Assembly (NCBI GenBank): GCA_045541395.1
Contig: JAZQIZ010000031.1
Coordinates: 13,453 to 77,452, forward strand
DNA length: 64,000 nucleotides
Origin: JAZRWQ01 sp045541395
GTDB lineage: Bacteria > Bacillota > Clostridia > Oscillospirales > UMGS1783
Reading direction: 5' to 3'
Shown: positions 58,029-64,000 of the stretch, in pieces
Layout of the letters: each line of letters opens with the position of its first letter
Numbering within the stretch: the first letter of the stretch is position 1
The notes under the pieces: model-generated
What the model was told of the DNA's origin: nothing
Seen by the model: the letters and a program-made list of their open reading frames with translations, nothing else
Database searches by the model: none
Position numbers and translations under genes: made by a program

Positions 58029-59246
58029 TTAAAGGGTTACTTTCTTAAAGTTCTTTTTGCCGCGCTTTACAACCATACCGTTTTCAAAAGCGGACTTTTC
58101 GTAAGCCATCTTAAGGTCGGTAACCTTCTCGCCGTCTACCTGAACACCGCCCTGCTCAACAGCTCTTCTTGCTTCGGAGCGGGAAGCGCAAAGCTCTGCC
58201 TTAACCAGTACGGAAAGGATATCAATTTTACCGTCAATAAAATCCTCTTCCTTCAGGGAAGCAGAGGGCATATTTTCAGCATCACCTGAGCCAAAGAGCG
58301 CTCTTGCAGCTGCCTGAGCCTTTTCGGCCTCTTCCTTGCTGTGAACAAGGGCGGTAAGCTCATAAGCTAAAATTTCTTTTGCGGTATTAAGCTGGCTGCC
58401 TTCCCATTTATCCATTTCGTCTATCTGCTCTAAAGGCAGGAAGGTAAGCATACGCAGGCACTTTAATACGTCGGCATCGGCAACGTTGCGCCAATACTGA
58501 TAGAAATCAAAGGGGGAGGTTTTATTTGGGTCAAGCCATACTGCACCGGACTGAGTCTTGCCCATCTTCTTGCCTTCGGAGTTAAGAAGCAGGGTTATGG
58601 TCATAGCATAAGCGTCCTTGCCAAGCTTCTTTCTTATAAGCTCGGTACCGCCCAGCATATTGCTCCACTGATCCTCGCCGCCGAACTGCATATTGCAGCC
58701 GTATTTCCGGAACAGTGCATAAAAGTCAAATGACTGCATGATCATATAGTTGAACTCCAGGAAGGAAAGGCCCTTTTCCATTCTCTGCTTGTAGCATTCT
58801 GCTCTGAGCATATTATTTACGGAGAAGCAAGCGCCAACCTCTCTGAGCATTTCAACGTAGTTTAAGCCTAAAAGCCAATCTGCGTTGTTTACCATAATTG
58901 CCTTGTCGTCGCTAAAATCGATAAACTTGCTCATCTGCTTTTTAAAGCATTCGCAGTTATGGTTAATAGTTTCTTTGGTCATCATCTGGCGCATATCGGT
59001 TCTGCCGGAAGGGTCACCTATCATAGCGGTGCCGCCGCCTATAAGAACTATAGGCTTATTGCCTGCCATCTGCAATCTCTTCATAAGGCAGAGCGCCATA
59101 AAATGACCTACGTGAAGGCTGTCGGCAGTAGGGTCAAAACCAATATAAAAAACAGCCTTGCCGTTATTTACAAGCTCTTTAATTTCAGCTTCGTCGGTTA
59201 CCTGAGCAATAAGGCCGCGGGCAACCAATTCGTCGTAAATCTTCAT
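58029..59246 (-). CDS. tyrS: tyrosine--tRNA ligase
   Basis: A 405-residue class I aminoacyl-tRNA synthetase. The HIGH motif is GFDPTADSLHVGHFMALC, the KMSKS-type motif is SEGKKMGKTQSGAVW, the tyrosine site shows QSFDFYALF and GGEDQWSNM, and an S4-like RNA-binding domain closes the protein (LCASRSEARRAVEQGGVQVD). The start at 59246 follows AAGGAGAA; a longer frame runs into the T-box leader and is rejected. Expression is controlled by the T-box upstream. Confidence 0.96.
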   Translation of the reverse strand: MKIYDELVARGLIAQVTDEAEIKELVNNGKAVFYIGFDPTADSLHVGHFMALCLMKRLQMAGNKPIVLIGGGTAMIGDPSGRTDMRQMMTKETINHNCECFKKQMSKFIDFSDDKAIMVNNADWLLGLNYVEMLREVGACFSVNNMLRAECYKQRMEKGLSFLEFNYMIMQSFDFYALFRKYGCNMQFGGEDQWSNMLGGTELIRKKLGKDAYAMTITLLLNSEGKKMGKTQSGAVWLDPNKTSPFDFYQYWRNVADADVLKCLRMLTFLPLEQIDEMDKWEGSQLNTAKEILAYELTALVHSKEEAEKAQAAARALFGSGDAENMPSASLKEEDFIDGKIDILSVLVKAELCASRSEARRAVEQGGVQVDGEKVTDLKMAYEKSAFENGMVVKRGKKNFKKVTL

Positions 59247-59261
59247 ATTTATTCTCCTTAA

Positions 59262-59510
59262 AAACAAAAATCCCTTCCATCCCAAAGGACGGAAGGACCG
59301 TGGTACCACCTTAATTTTTCCGCATAAGAACGGAACTATTTTCCCGTAACGTGTTTTACCCGTCAACCCCTACTCAGTTACCCTTCGGGATTGCCGCTCG
59401 GCGGCTGTATTCGTATACGCTTCAGCTTGCGTCTCTCATCAACCGACTGCTTTCTGTCAGCCTTTGCGCAACTACTTGCTCCGCTTCTTTGCGTTTTGTT
59501 TTCCGAACAA
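59262..59510 (-). promoter_or_regulatory. T-box leader of tyrS
   Basis: The minus strand carries the T-box sequence AAGGTGGTACCACGG (59298-59312). A terminator hairpin CCTTCCGTCC/GGATGGAAGG with a T-rich tail (about 59260-59296) follows, and tyrS begins just after. Upstream lies a structured region of about 200 nt (Stem I area), with TAC triplets near 59403-59415 that could be the tyrosine specifier. Uncharged tRNA-Tyr should favour the antiterminator. The 5' boundary is approximate. Confidence 0.85.
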
Positions 59511-59529
59511 TGGCTCTGCTCTTTTTGTA

Positions 59530-59563
59530 AAAACAAAAAGAGCACCGGCTTTTCTCGGTGCTC
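59530..59563 (-). terminator. terminator of the tRNA-Leu pair
   Basis: Hairpin GAGCACCG-AGAAAAGC-CGGTGCTC followed by TTTTTGTTTTT, 3 nt after the tRNA-Leu CCA end. Confidence 0.85.
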
Positions 59564-59566
59564 CGC

Positions 59567-59653
59567 TGGTGCGGATAAGAGGACTTGAACCTCCACCGAG
59601 TTGCCCCGACTAGAACCTGAATCTAGCGCGTCTGCCGATTCCGCCATATCCGC
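59567..59653 (-). tRNA. tRNA-Leu (CAG)
   Basis: Cloverleaf with 7-bp acceptor GCGGATA/TATCCGC, anticodon stem CTAGA/TCTAG with loop TTCAGGT (anticodon CAG), a long variable arm typical of tRNA-Leu, T-loop GGTTCAAGTCC and encoded CCA at 59567-59569. Confidence 0.95.
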
Positions 59654-59738
59654 TGGTGCGAGTGACGGGACTTGAACCCGTACGCCTCTCGACACACGCC
59701 CCTCAAACGTGCCTGTCTGCCTATTCCAGCACACTCGC
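59654..59738 (-). tRNA. tRNA-Leu (GAG)
   Basis: Acceptor GCGAGTG/CACTCGC, anticodon stem CACGT/GCGTG with loop TTGAGGG (anticodon GAG), long variable arm, T-arm GGGTTCAAGTCCC and encoded CCA at 59654-59656. It abuts the next tRNA without spacer, so both are cut from one transcript. Confidence 0.93.
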
Positions 59739-59751
59739 AAATGCAAGAACT

Positions 59752-59780
59752 ATTATACAAGTAAAAAACCTTCTTGTCAA
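59752..59780 (-). promoter_or_regulatory. promoter of the tRNA-Leu pair
   Basis: TTGACA (59775-59780), 17-bp spacer, TATAAT (59752-59757) on the minus strand: a perfect consensus promoter. Confidence 0.88.
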
Positions 59781-59810
59781 TACAAATTTTCAAAAATTTT
59801 TAATTTATTA

Positions 59811-59839
59811 TTGACCGCGCCCCCAAAACTGTGTATAAT
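59811..59839 (+). promoter_or_regulatory. strong promoter reading into the tRNA-Pro remnant array
   Basis: TTGACC (59811-59816), 17-bp spacer, TATAAT (59834-59839). It faces the tRNA-Pro-like repeats and finally the intact tRNA-Pro at 60341, so the whole stretch may be one stable-RNA transcript. Confidence 0.78.
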
Positions 59840-59900
59840 ATAATTCACGCAGTAATATTCCCCTTCCCGTTACCGCTTTCTAAAACAAAAGCGTCAAATA

Positions 59901-60180
59901 GGGTCCTCGCAAACCGGGCGACTAAAGCAGTTGGTAATTCTGCTTGCAATAATTTAATATTTCGAGGTGTAGCGCAGTTGGTAGCGCGCCTGCTTTGGGC
60001 TTTGAGTCCGACCGCCGCCTGTGGCGGATGCAGGGAGGATGAAAAGGTGCTGCGGTCAAAATTTTTAAGGTGTGCTTGCGCACCGCCAAAAAATTTTGGG
60101 TACCGCAAACCGGGCGACTAAAGCAGTCGGTATATTGCCCGCAACAATTTAATATTTCGAGGTGTAGCTCACCTGGTAGA
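59901..60180 (+). repeat. two copies of a ~75-bp leader-plus-tRNA-5' unit, 198-bp period
   Basis: GCAAACCGGGCGACTAAAGC at 59908 recurs at 60106, and AATTTAATATTTCGAGGTGT at 59951 recurs at 60149. Between them lie related but diverged bases. The unit joins a tRNA-like 3' end (TCCTCGCA) through a spacer to a tRNA-Pro 5' end. It looks like a tandem duplication of a tRNA-Pro unit that then decayed. Confidence 0.8.
59963..60016 (+). pseudogene. tRNA-Pro 5'-half remnant 1
   Basis: CGAGGTGTAGCGCAGTTGGT follows the intact tRNA-Pro closely through the D arm and on to CTTTGGG (anticodon TGG). It then breaks into TTTGAGTCCGACC (T-arm-like) and unrelated hairpin-rich sequence to about 60100. No complete cloverleaf can be drawn. 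Confidence 0.7.
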
Positions 60181-60226
60181 GCGCTAGATTTGGGTGCATG
60201 TGGCTGATTTTTAGCCCTATCCTCGC
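60161..60226 (+). pseudogene. tRNA-Pro remnant 2
   Basis: CGAGGTGTAGCTCACCTGGT has a good D arm, and the frame reaches ATTTGGG (anticodon TGG). The 3' anticodon stem and T arm do not match a tRNA. The end CCTCGCA can still pair with the first five acceptor bases. Confidence 0.65.
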
Positions 60227-60340
60227 AAACCCGCATAAACGCTGGGTTTTTCACACTTTTTAATGGTCAAAAAATCATTTTGACCAACTATTTGACCACT
60301 TATGGGAAAGGTCACTTTTTGACCACTTATACACACATTT

Positions 60341-60416
60341 CGAGGTGTGGCGCAATTGGTAGCGCGCTTGCTTTGGGAGCAAGATGCTGCAGGTTCGAGT
60401 CCTGTCACTTCGACCA
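60341..60416 (+). tRNA. tRNA-Pro (TGG)
   Basis: Acceptor CGAGGTG/CACTTCG (one G-T pair), anticodon stem CTTGC/GCAAG with loop TTTGGGA (anticodon TGG), T-arm CAGGTTCGAGTCCTG and encoded CCA at 60414-60416. It is intact, unlike the two remnants upstream. Confidence 0.95.
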
Positions 60417-60466
60417 AAAAACGACCGTTTTTGAGGCTTAAAACCTTCAAAAAACGGTCGTTTTTT
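60416..60466. terminator. terminator after tRNA-Pro
   Basis: A long near-perfect hairpin AAAAAACGACCGTTTTTGA...TCAAAAAACGGTCGTTTTTT directly after the CCA end, with a T run. Confidence 0.85.
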
Positions 60467-60845
60467 CGTTGTTTTGCATAAATTTCTGGAATTGTTAGAT
60501 TTTTGACCAACTATCTGACCACTTATTTTTGCCCTAAAATCGCCCAATTTCCACCGTCGATTATCACCCCAAACTGACAATTAGATTGCAGGTTCGACCT
60601 CAAACATAATTTTATAGGTTCGAGCGATTTTTGAGCATAATTCAGATCAAATTTCGATCAAAATTTTTCCCGAAACCTGAAAATAAAATTCTAACTTTAC
60701 TAAAATTCTATACGGCCTTTCTGACCACTTACAGTTCAAAAAACGCCCATTTTAGCCCCCTCAAACCCGCATTCTGCCGTGCTCAAATCCTCACCGCCCT
60801 TGTGGCCATAGGTTTGAAACACCAAATGCGCGCTTTGTTTATAGT
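60467..60845. other. gene-free stretch next to tRNA-Pro
   Basis: About 380 bp without a coding frame I can support. It contains two of the GACCACTTA repeats and AT-rich sequence. It marks the junction between housekeeping tRNA genes and the AT-rich, probably acquired genes to the right. Confidence 0.6.
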
Positions 60846-60874
60846 TTGATTATGTTTGTGTTTTATGATATAAT
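60846..60874 (+). promoter_or_regulatory. promoter of the serine-protease gene
   Basis: TTGATT (60846-60851), 17-bp spacer, TATAAT (60869-60874), then GAGGTGAT before the ATG at 60893. Confidence 0.75.
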
Positions 60875-60892
60875 ATTATTGAGGTGATATTG

Positions 60893-61717
60893 ATGTCAAA
60901 TATGAGTTTGTCCGAAAAACTTACATACTCCACCGTATTAATTCACTGTGATTATGCCGACGGCACATCTGGTAGCGGAACAGGCTTCATCGTTAATCTA
61001 TGCAGAGATGAAAACAATAAAACCTGTGTGCCCGTCATTATTACAAATAATCATGTTGTAGCCAACAGTGTTAATACTAAATTTGAATTCTGCATTGCCG
61101 ACGAGAACGGATTGCCGAAGGATCGCGAATCTTTTCAACTAAAATATACTGATAATAGTTGGATTCCTCACCCCGATAAAGAGATCGATTTATGTTGTTT
61201 ATTATTAGCTCCCGCCTTAAAGCAATTAGAGGCAATCAACAAAACTGTTTTCTACATTCCTCTTGAAACCAGCTTAATACCCACACAAGAACAACTAAAT
61301 GATCTTTCTGCAATTGAAGATGTTGTGATGATTGGATATCCAATAGGCCTTTCTGACCAGTACAACCACAAACCCGTAATACGAAAGGGTATAACTGCCA
61401 CTCATCCTAAAAACAATTATCAAGGTAAAAGTCATATACTACTTGATATGGCTTGTTATCCCGGCTCTAGCGGATCACCAGTTTTTATTGTAAATCAAGG
61501 TTCATATGTAATTCCAACCGGCATAGCAATGGGGAACAGAATTTTTTTATTAGGAATACTTTTTGGAGGGCCTCAATATAATGCTCAAGGAATTCTAACA
61601 TTTAACAATATCCCCAGTGCACCTAAACCTCTCGTTAGCATACCTATGAATTTAGGTGTAGCCGTAAAATCAACTAAATTATTAGAGTTTGAACAAATCT
61701 TTACTTCTAAAAAATAG
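60893..61717 (+). CDS. trypsin-like serine protease, cytoplasmic
   Basis: A 274-residue trypsin-fold peptidase without signal peptide or PDZ domain. Catalytic triad: His in IITNNHVVAN, Asp in DKEIDLCCLLL, Ser in PGSSGSPVFIV. The order and spacing match the chymotrypsin-like fold used by DegP and by small standalone proteases. Intracellular proteases of this type occur in phage-defence and stress islands, but a housekeeping role cannot be excluded. The start at 60893 follows GAGGTGAT. Base composition is more AT-rich than the genes to the left, in line with transfer. Confidence 0.85.
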   Translation: MSNMSLSEKLTYSTVLIHCDYADGTSGSGTGFIVNLCRDENNKTCVPVIITNNHVVANSVNTKFEFCIADENGLPKDRESFQLKYTDNSWIPHPDKEIDLCCLLLAPALKQLEAINKTVFYIPLETSLIPTQEQLNDLSAIEDVVMIGYPIGLSDQYNHKPVIRKGITATHPKNNYQGKSHILLDMACYPGSSGSPVFIVNQGSYVIPTGIAMGNRIFLLGILFGGPQYNAQGILTFNNIPSAPKPLVSIPMNLGVAVKSTKLLEFEQIFTSKK

Positions 61718-61719
61718 AC

Positions 61720-61760
61720 AAAAAAGCAATTGTCGCAGAGTGTGCGACAATTGCTTTTTT
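61720..61760. terminator. bidirectional terminator after the protease gene
   Basis: Hairpin of 18 bp (AAAAAAGCAATTGTCGCA ... TGCGACAATTGCTTTTTT) between convergent genes. Confidence 0.9.
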
Positions 61761-61765
61761 ATTAC

Positions 61766-62050
61766 TTAAATCCCTTCCGTTTCTTCCAACCCTTGCATCA
61801 CTTCCGCCATTATGCGAGTTGCAAGAATGAACCCTGCGGTAAACGCTTCCCGCTCAGTAATGCAGGACAATTCGCTTGTGCAGTCCTTGAACTTGTCGAA
61901 GGTTTCTTTTTGTTTCTCTGTCAGACCAGAATTTAGTTCATCTTCGTTCTTGCATATCAGCTTGACAAGCTTGTCTACTCTCGTCCCTCGCTTAATATAC
62001 CTTTCGTGCGGACTGATGTTACCATAGTACAAATCTTCAAGTGTTGTCAT
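61766..62050 (-). CDS. DUF6809-type hypothetical protein
   Basis: A 94-residue helical protein starting MTTLEDLYYGNISPHERYIK, with ICKNEDELNSGLTEKQKETF and a hydrophobic helix AFTAGFILATRIMAEVM. The pattern matches a small clostridial family (DUF6809 in my recollection) of unknown role, common on mobile and accessory DNA. Its ATG overlaps the stop of a 29-residue gene (ATGA) and GGGGGTG precedes it, so the two are translated together. A longer start six codons upstream would ignore this arrangement. Confidence 0.78.
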   Translation of the reverse strand: MTTLEDLYYGNISPHERYIKRGTRVDKLVKLICKNEDELNSGLTEKQKETFDKFKDCTSELSCITEREAFTAGFILATRIMAEVMQGLEETEGI

Positions 62051-62136
62051 TTTAGCACCCCCCCACAAGAGAAGAGCGACTCTACACCAATCGGTGCAAA
62101 GCCGCTCTTTTTGATTGTATTTACTTTTCGTGCCAT
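62047..62136 (-). CDS. 29-residue microprotein coupled to the DUF6809-type gene
   Basis: MARKVNTIKKSGFAPIGVES followed by LFSCGGVLK. A perfect AAGGAGGT ribosome-binding site lies 6 nt upstream of the ATG at 62136, and the stop overlaps the next start as ATGA. Peptides of the form KVNTIKKSGF...LFSCGG recur beside such genes in Clostridia as far as I recall. Function unknown; it could be a leader for translational coupling or a small partner protein. Confidence 0.65.
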   Translation of the reverse strand: MARKVNTIKKSGFAPIGVESLFSCGGVLK

Positions 62137-62195
62137 ATCAGCACCTCCTTTGCAGTACAAACATATACCACAAAGGTTTTCATAAGTCCAGGTAA

Positions 62196-62786
62196 TTATG
62201 CATTGATTTGATGTAGCCAGTCCCGAATATTTACGCCGACACGAATAATGTCCAATTCGTCTAAGACTCCACTATGCATTATAACATTTCTTGAATTCCC
62301 AATAACTTCAAATACAGTTTTCACCCATTCTTGCCCATTTTGAAAGCTGAAATAAGGCTCAAAATATTGCCAATTTTCTCTAGAACATATTGTTTTTGGC
62401 AAATCACCAAAATCCAAATAGGACATCATTGCATCGCCACGATGAACATGCCACTTCACTTTAGTCTCAGTTTCTTTTCTTGAACTTGCTTTATCTCGTA
62501 TTTTTTCATTCACACCTTTAGTCCACCAATCTTTCCCATATGCATCAACCAAAGTTGTGTACACGAATTCTCTAGTAGCATTTTCAAATGCAGTTATTGT
62601 GGCAAATACGGTTATCATCGTTTTGGATTGATCGACGTATTTTTTGTCAATTTCATCATAATGCAACTTCTTTGCTAATTCTTCTGAAAAGAATATATCT
62701 TCTGTAGAATATAGTTTATGTCCAGCCTTATCAAGTGCTTCTTCCGCTAATTGGCCGCGAAAAACAAAAGAATATAAATCACTCAT
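62196..62786 (-). CDS. HEPN-domain protein (Swt1-like), possible RNase effector
   Basis: A 196-residue all-helical protein. The C-terminal part has the HEPN catalytic signature R-x4-H in GNSRNVIMHSGVLDEL, and FENATREFVYTTL earlier fits the Swt1-family HEPN arrangement. HEPN proteins of this class are metal-independent RNases in toxin-antitoxin, abortive-infection and restriction contexts. It lies 10 nt downstream of a DUF5343 gene on the same strand, so the pair is an operon. Whether DUF5343 is sensor, antitoxin or partner is unknown. Confidence 0.75.
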   Translation of the reverse strand: MSDLYSFVFRGQLAEEALDKAGHKLYSTEDIFFSEELAKKLHYDEIDKKYVDQSKTMITVFATITAFENATREFVYTTLVDAYGKDWWTKGVNEKIRDKASSRKETETKVKWHVHRGDAMMSYLDFGDLPKTICSRENWQYFEPYFSFQNGQEWVKTVFEVIGNSRNVIMHSGVLDELDIIRVGVNIRDWLHQINA

Positions 62787-62796
62787 CTAATTCACC

Positions 62797-63444
62797 TTAT
62801 TTCAAAGGAATATGCTTAGCCAAGCTAGCAAATAAAGCATCATATACTGCTTGGTCTCTAGTAACAGGCAAATGGATATGAATATTATAATTTAAATCAA
62901 ATCCTGCTGTGCCACTTTGATTTATGTTTTGACGAACATCTGACAAACAAGTATTGCACTCCGAATCAGTTTTAACATTTTCCTCTTTTTGAATAGGTGT
63001 GGTAGAAGAGATGCTTGTGCTCCAATCAGCATAACCGCAAAGCCCTAAAAAGGTCTTTGCCATTTGTGTAATTGTTCCTGCTGCTTTTGCCCCATTTGTT
63101 AATGTTTTAAATTTTCCCTCTATTTCTGATTGTGTCATAGTGTGTGCCGAAACGTTTAAATTAAACAAATCTACATATGCCTCACGCACACCTTCAGCGA
63201 CCATTAATTTTGAACAACTCTGGTCAAGAAACTTATAATACCGTTCTGTCGGGGTTCCACCCTCATCTAAAAATCCAATAGACTTCAATACATTGATAAA
63301 TTGTCTATCATTTGAACTAGTGAAGGAAAGGTCAGAGAAAAATTTAACCGTAAATTTCTCGGGAGCTCTTGCTGTAAGTAAAGTGTCAAAATACTGAGGG
63401 ATTTTAGAAAAACTTCCTGTCATATAACTCGTTGGTAATGCCAT
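62797..63444 (-). CDS. DUF5343-domain protein
   Basis: A 215-residue protein. The N-terminal two thirds look like winged-helix DNA-binding units (KFFSDLSFTSSNDRQFINVL, then LKSIGFLDEGGTPTERYYKF), a pattern of DUF5343. The C-terminus (GFDLNYNIHIHLPVTRDQAV) is the usual short beta tail of this family. It sits directly before the HEPN gene with a 10-nt gap; DUF5343 and HEPN genes are found together in many genomes by my recollection. AAGGAGAT precedes the ATG. Function unknown; a sensor or regulator for the HEPN protein is possible. Confidence 0.75.
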   Translation of the reverse strand: MALPTSYMTGSFSKIPQYFDTLLTARAPEKFTVKFFSDLSFTSSNDRQFINVLKSIGFLDEGGTPTERYYKFLDQSCSKLMVAEGVREAYVDLFNLNVSAHTMTQSEIEGKFKTLTNGAKAAGTITQMAKTFLGLCGYADWSTSISSTTPIQKEENVKTDSECNTCLSDVRQNINQSGTAGFDLNYNIHIHLPVTRDQAVYDALFASLAKHIPLK

Positions 63445-63464
63445 AATTAAATCTCCTTTTAATT

Positions 63465-63878
63465 TTAAATTAATATTCCATCACAATGGTCGGTTTCGTG
63501 TTGGATTATTTGCGCGGGCCAGCCAGTGAAGGTTTTGATACGGGTTTGAAATTCAGGGGTTTGCCATTGCACTTTGATGGTCTGATAGCGTTTGCATGGA
63601 CGGGGGCCTCCAAGCAGAGAAAGACATCCTTCCTCCGCATCATACGGTCCTGATTTTTTGATAATTTCAGGGTTAAACATTGTCATATATGTAACCTCGT
63701 TATCAAAAACAATAATTTGCTTGCGCACACCGATCATATTTGCCGCCATACCAACACAGTCGTCTTTATTGGCAATAAGCGTGTCCAATAAATCCTGCGC
63801 CACCTGCAAATCTTCTTTTGTCGCCAACTCCGACTTGACTCCAAGAAAAATCGGATCGCGCATTAATTCTTTAACCAT
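63465..63878 (-). CDS. peptide deformylase-like protein with altered motif I
   Basis: A 137-residue deformylase-family protein. Motif II (EEGCLSLLGG) and motif III (IIQHETDHCDGILI, HExxH) are intact and would bind Fe/Zn. Motif I, normally GxGLAAxQ, reads CVGMAANMIG, so the catalytic Gln is replaced. Such short variants occur in Clostridia as second deformylases. AGAGGG precedes the ATG. It lies 20 nt upstream of the DUF5343 gene and 42 nt after a Vsr-like gene. It might be a housekeeping extra copy or an accessory enzyme. Confidence 0.82.
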   Translation of the reverse strand: MVKELMRDPIFLGVKSELATKEDLQVAQDLLDTLIANKDDCVGMAANMIGVRKQIIVFDNEVTYMTMFNPEIIKKSGPYDAEEGCLSLLGGPRPCKRYQTIKVQWQTPEFQTRIKTFTGWPAQIIQHETDHCDGILI

Positions 63879-63920
63879 TATAATCCCTCTTTATAGTATT
63901 AAACTGCCTTTTTATAAACT

Positions 63921-64000
63921 TTAATTTTCAAACAAAGGCAGAATCTTTTCAATCAACGCTTCGCGATTCTTCTTTTTTAATTCGCATTCCCAAATACGAA
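63921..64000 (-). CDS. C-terminal end of a Vsr-like (very short patch repair) nuclease, cut by window edge
   Basis: The frame open at position 64000 encodes RIWECELKKKNREALIEKIL followed by PLFEN and stop (63921-63923). The sequence R-I/V-W-E-C-E-L is the typical end of Vsr-type DNA mismatch nucleases and some restriction-like nucleases, which accompany cytosine methylases. Only 25 residues are visible, so the call is tentative. A methylase or restriction gene may lie just beyond the window. Confidence 0.5.
   Translation of the reverse strand, partial: RIWECELKKKNREALIEKILPLFEN

Larger units (their letters stand above)
60276..60525. repeat. GACCACTTA repeats flanking the intact tRNA-Pro
   Basis: TTTTGACCAACTAT(T/C)TGACCACTTAT occurs at about 60278-60302 and again at about 60501-60525, one base different. 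A further TTGACCACTTAT lies at 60319-60330 and CTGACCACTTA at 60720-60730. They bracket the tRNA-Pro and may be remains of recombination or integration events. Confidence 0.6.

Noticed and set aside
59901..60180. CRISPR-like array
   Set aside because: Only two imperfect repeat units of tRNA origin with a 198-bp period; no short regular repeats, spacers or cas genes anywhere in the window.
59378..60580. Several overlapping frames around the T-box and tRNA genes
   Set aside because: They are translations of tRNA and leader sequence, including the familiar DRTRTC-type artefact from tRNA T arms.

Overview
This window looks like a chromosome segment of a spore-forming anaerobe of the class Clostridia, probably an Oscillospiraceae- or Christensenellales-like gut lineage. 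The evidence is Gram-positive style ribosome-binding sites (AGGAGG), TTGACA/TATAAT promoters, a T-box leader, two sporulation morphogenesis genes (spoVM and a sipL-type gene), pyruvate formate-lyase metabolism, QueH-type queuosine synthesis and many lipoprotein glycosidases. No species can be named from the sequence alone. There are no rRNA genes and no CRISPR array.

Left part (1-25 kb). The window opens inside an exonuclease III gene. A sugar-processing group follows: an N-acetylhexosamine kinase-like gene, an AraC regulator, two aldose epimerase-like genes and a divergent DeoC-type aldolase. A spore-coat locus comes next: a 22-residue SpoVM behind a 50-residue membrane protein, divergent from a SipL-like SPOCS/LysM protein. 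Then come sfsA and asnA. A large minus-strand saccharide locus runs from 23.0 to 9.3 kb: a LacI-type regulator, two wall- or membrane-anchored proteins built from a repeated tryptophan-rich module, a third anchored carbohydrate-binding-like protein, three tandem GH36 lipoprotein glycosidases and an iron alcohol dehydrogenase. The two surface-protein promoters carry the same LacI-type palindrome inside the -35/-10 spacer. QueH and a YfcC-type transporter follow.

Middle part (25-45 kb). A PFL operon encodes the activase, a thioredoxin-like protein, a PFL lacking its C-terminal glycyl-radical domain, and that domain as a separate 77-residue protein. Next come a PHP protein, a lipid kinase, two signal-less GH36-type enzymes with an alpha/beta hydrolase, an EFR1-type flavodoxin-ferredoxin, and a deoD-deoB-cdd nucleoside salvage operon. 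A four-gene lipoprotein operon has two PstS-like binding proteins and two WG-repeat-like proteins. Its promoter has 11-bp direct repeats exactly 49 bp upstream of the -35 box, an arrangement found again before an unrelated lipoprotein at 57.8 kb.

Right part (45-64 kb). A 2-keto-3-deoxygluconate-type operon (aldolase, KdgK, YhcH, Eda, hydroxyacid dehydrogenase) sits opposite its LacI regulator. CopZ/CopA, a GH127 glycosidase with an AraC regulator, tyrS with a T-box, and two tRNA-Leu genes follow. At 59.8-60.5 kb an intact tRNA-Pro is preceded by two tRNA-Pro 5'-half remnants in a duplicated unit. Beyond it lies a visibly AT-rich, probably acquired region: a trypsin-like protease, a DUF6809-type gene with a 29-residue leader gene, a HEPN/DUF5343 pair, an atypical peptide deformylase and the 3' end of a Vsr-like nuclease. 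This end has the look of a defence island, but function there is inferred.
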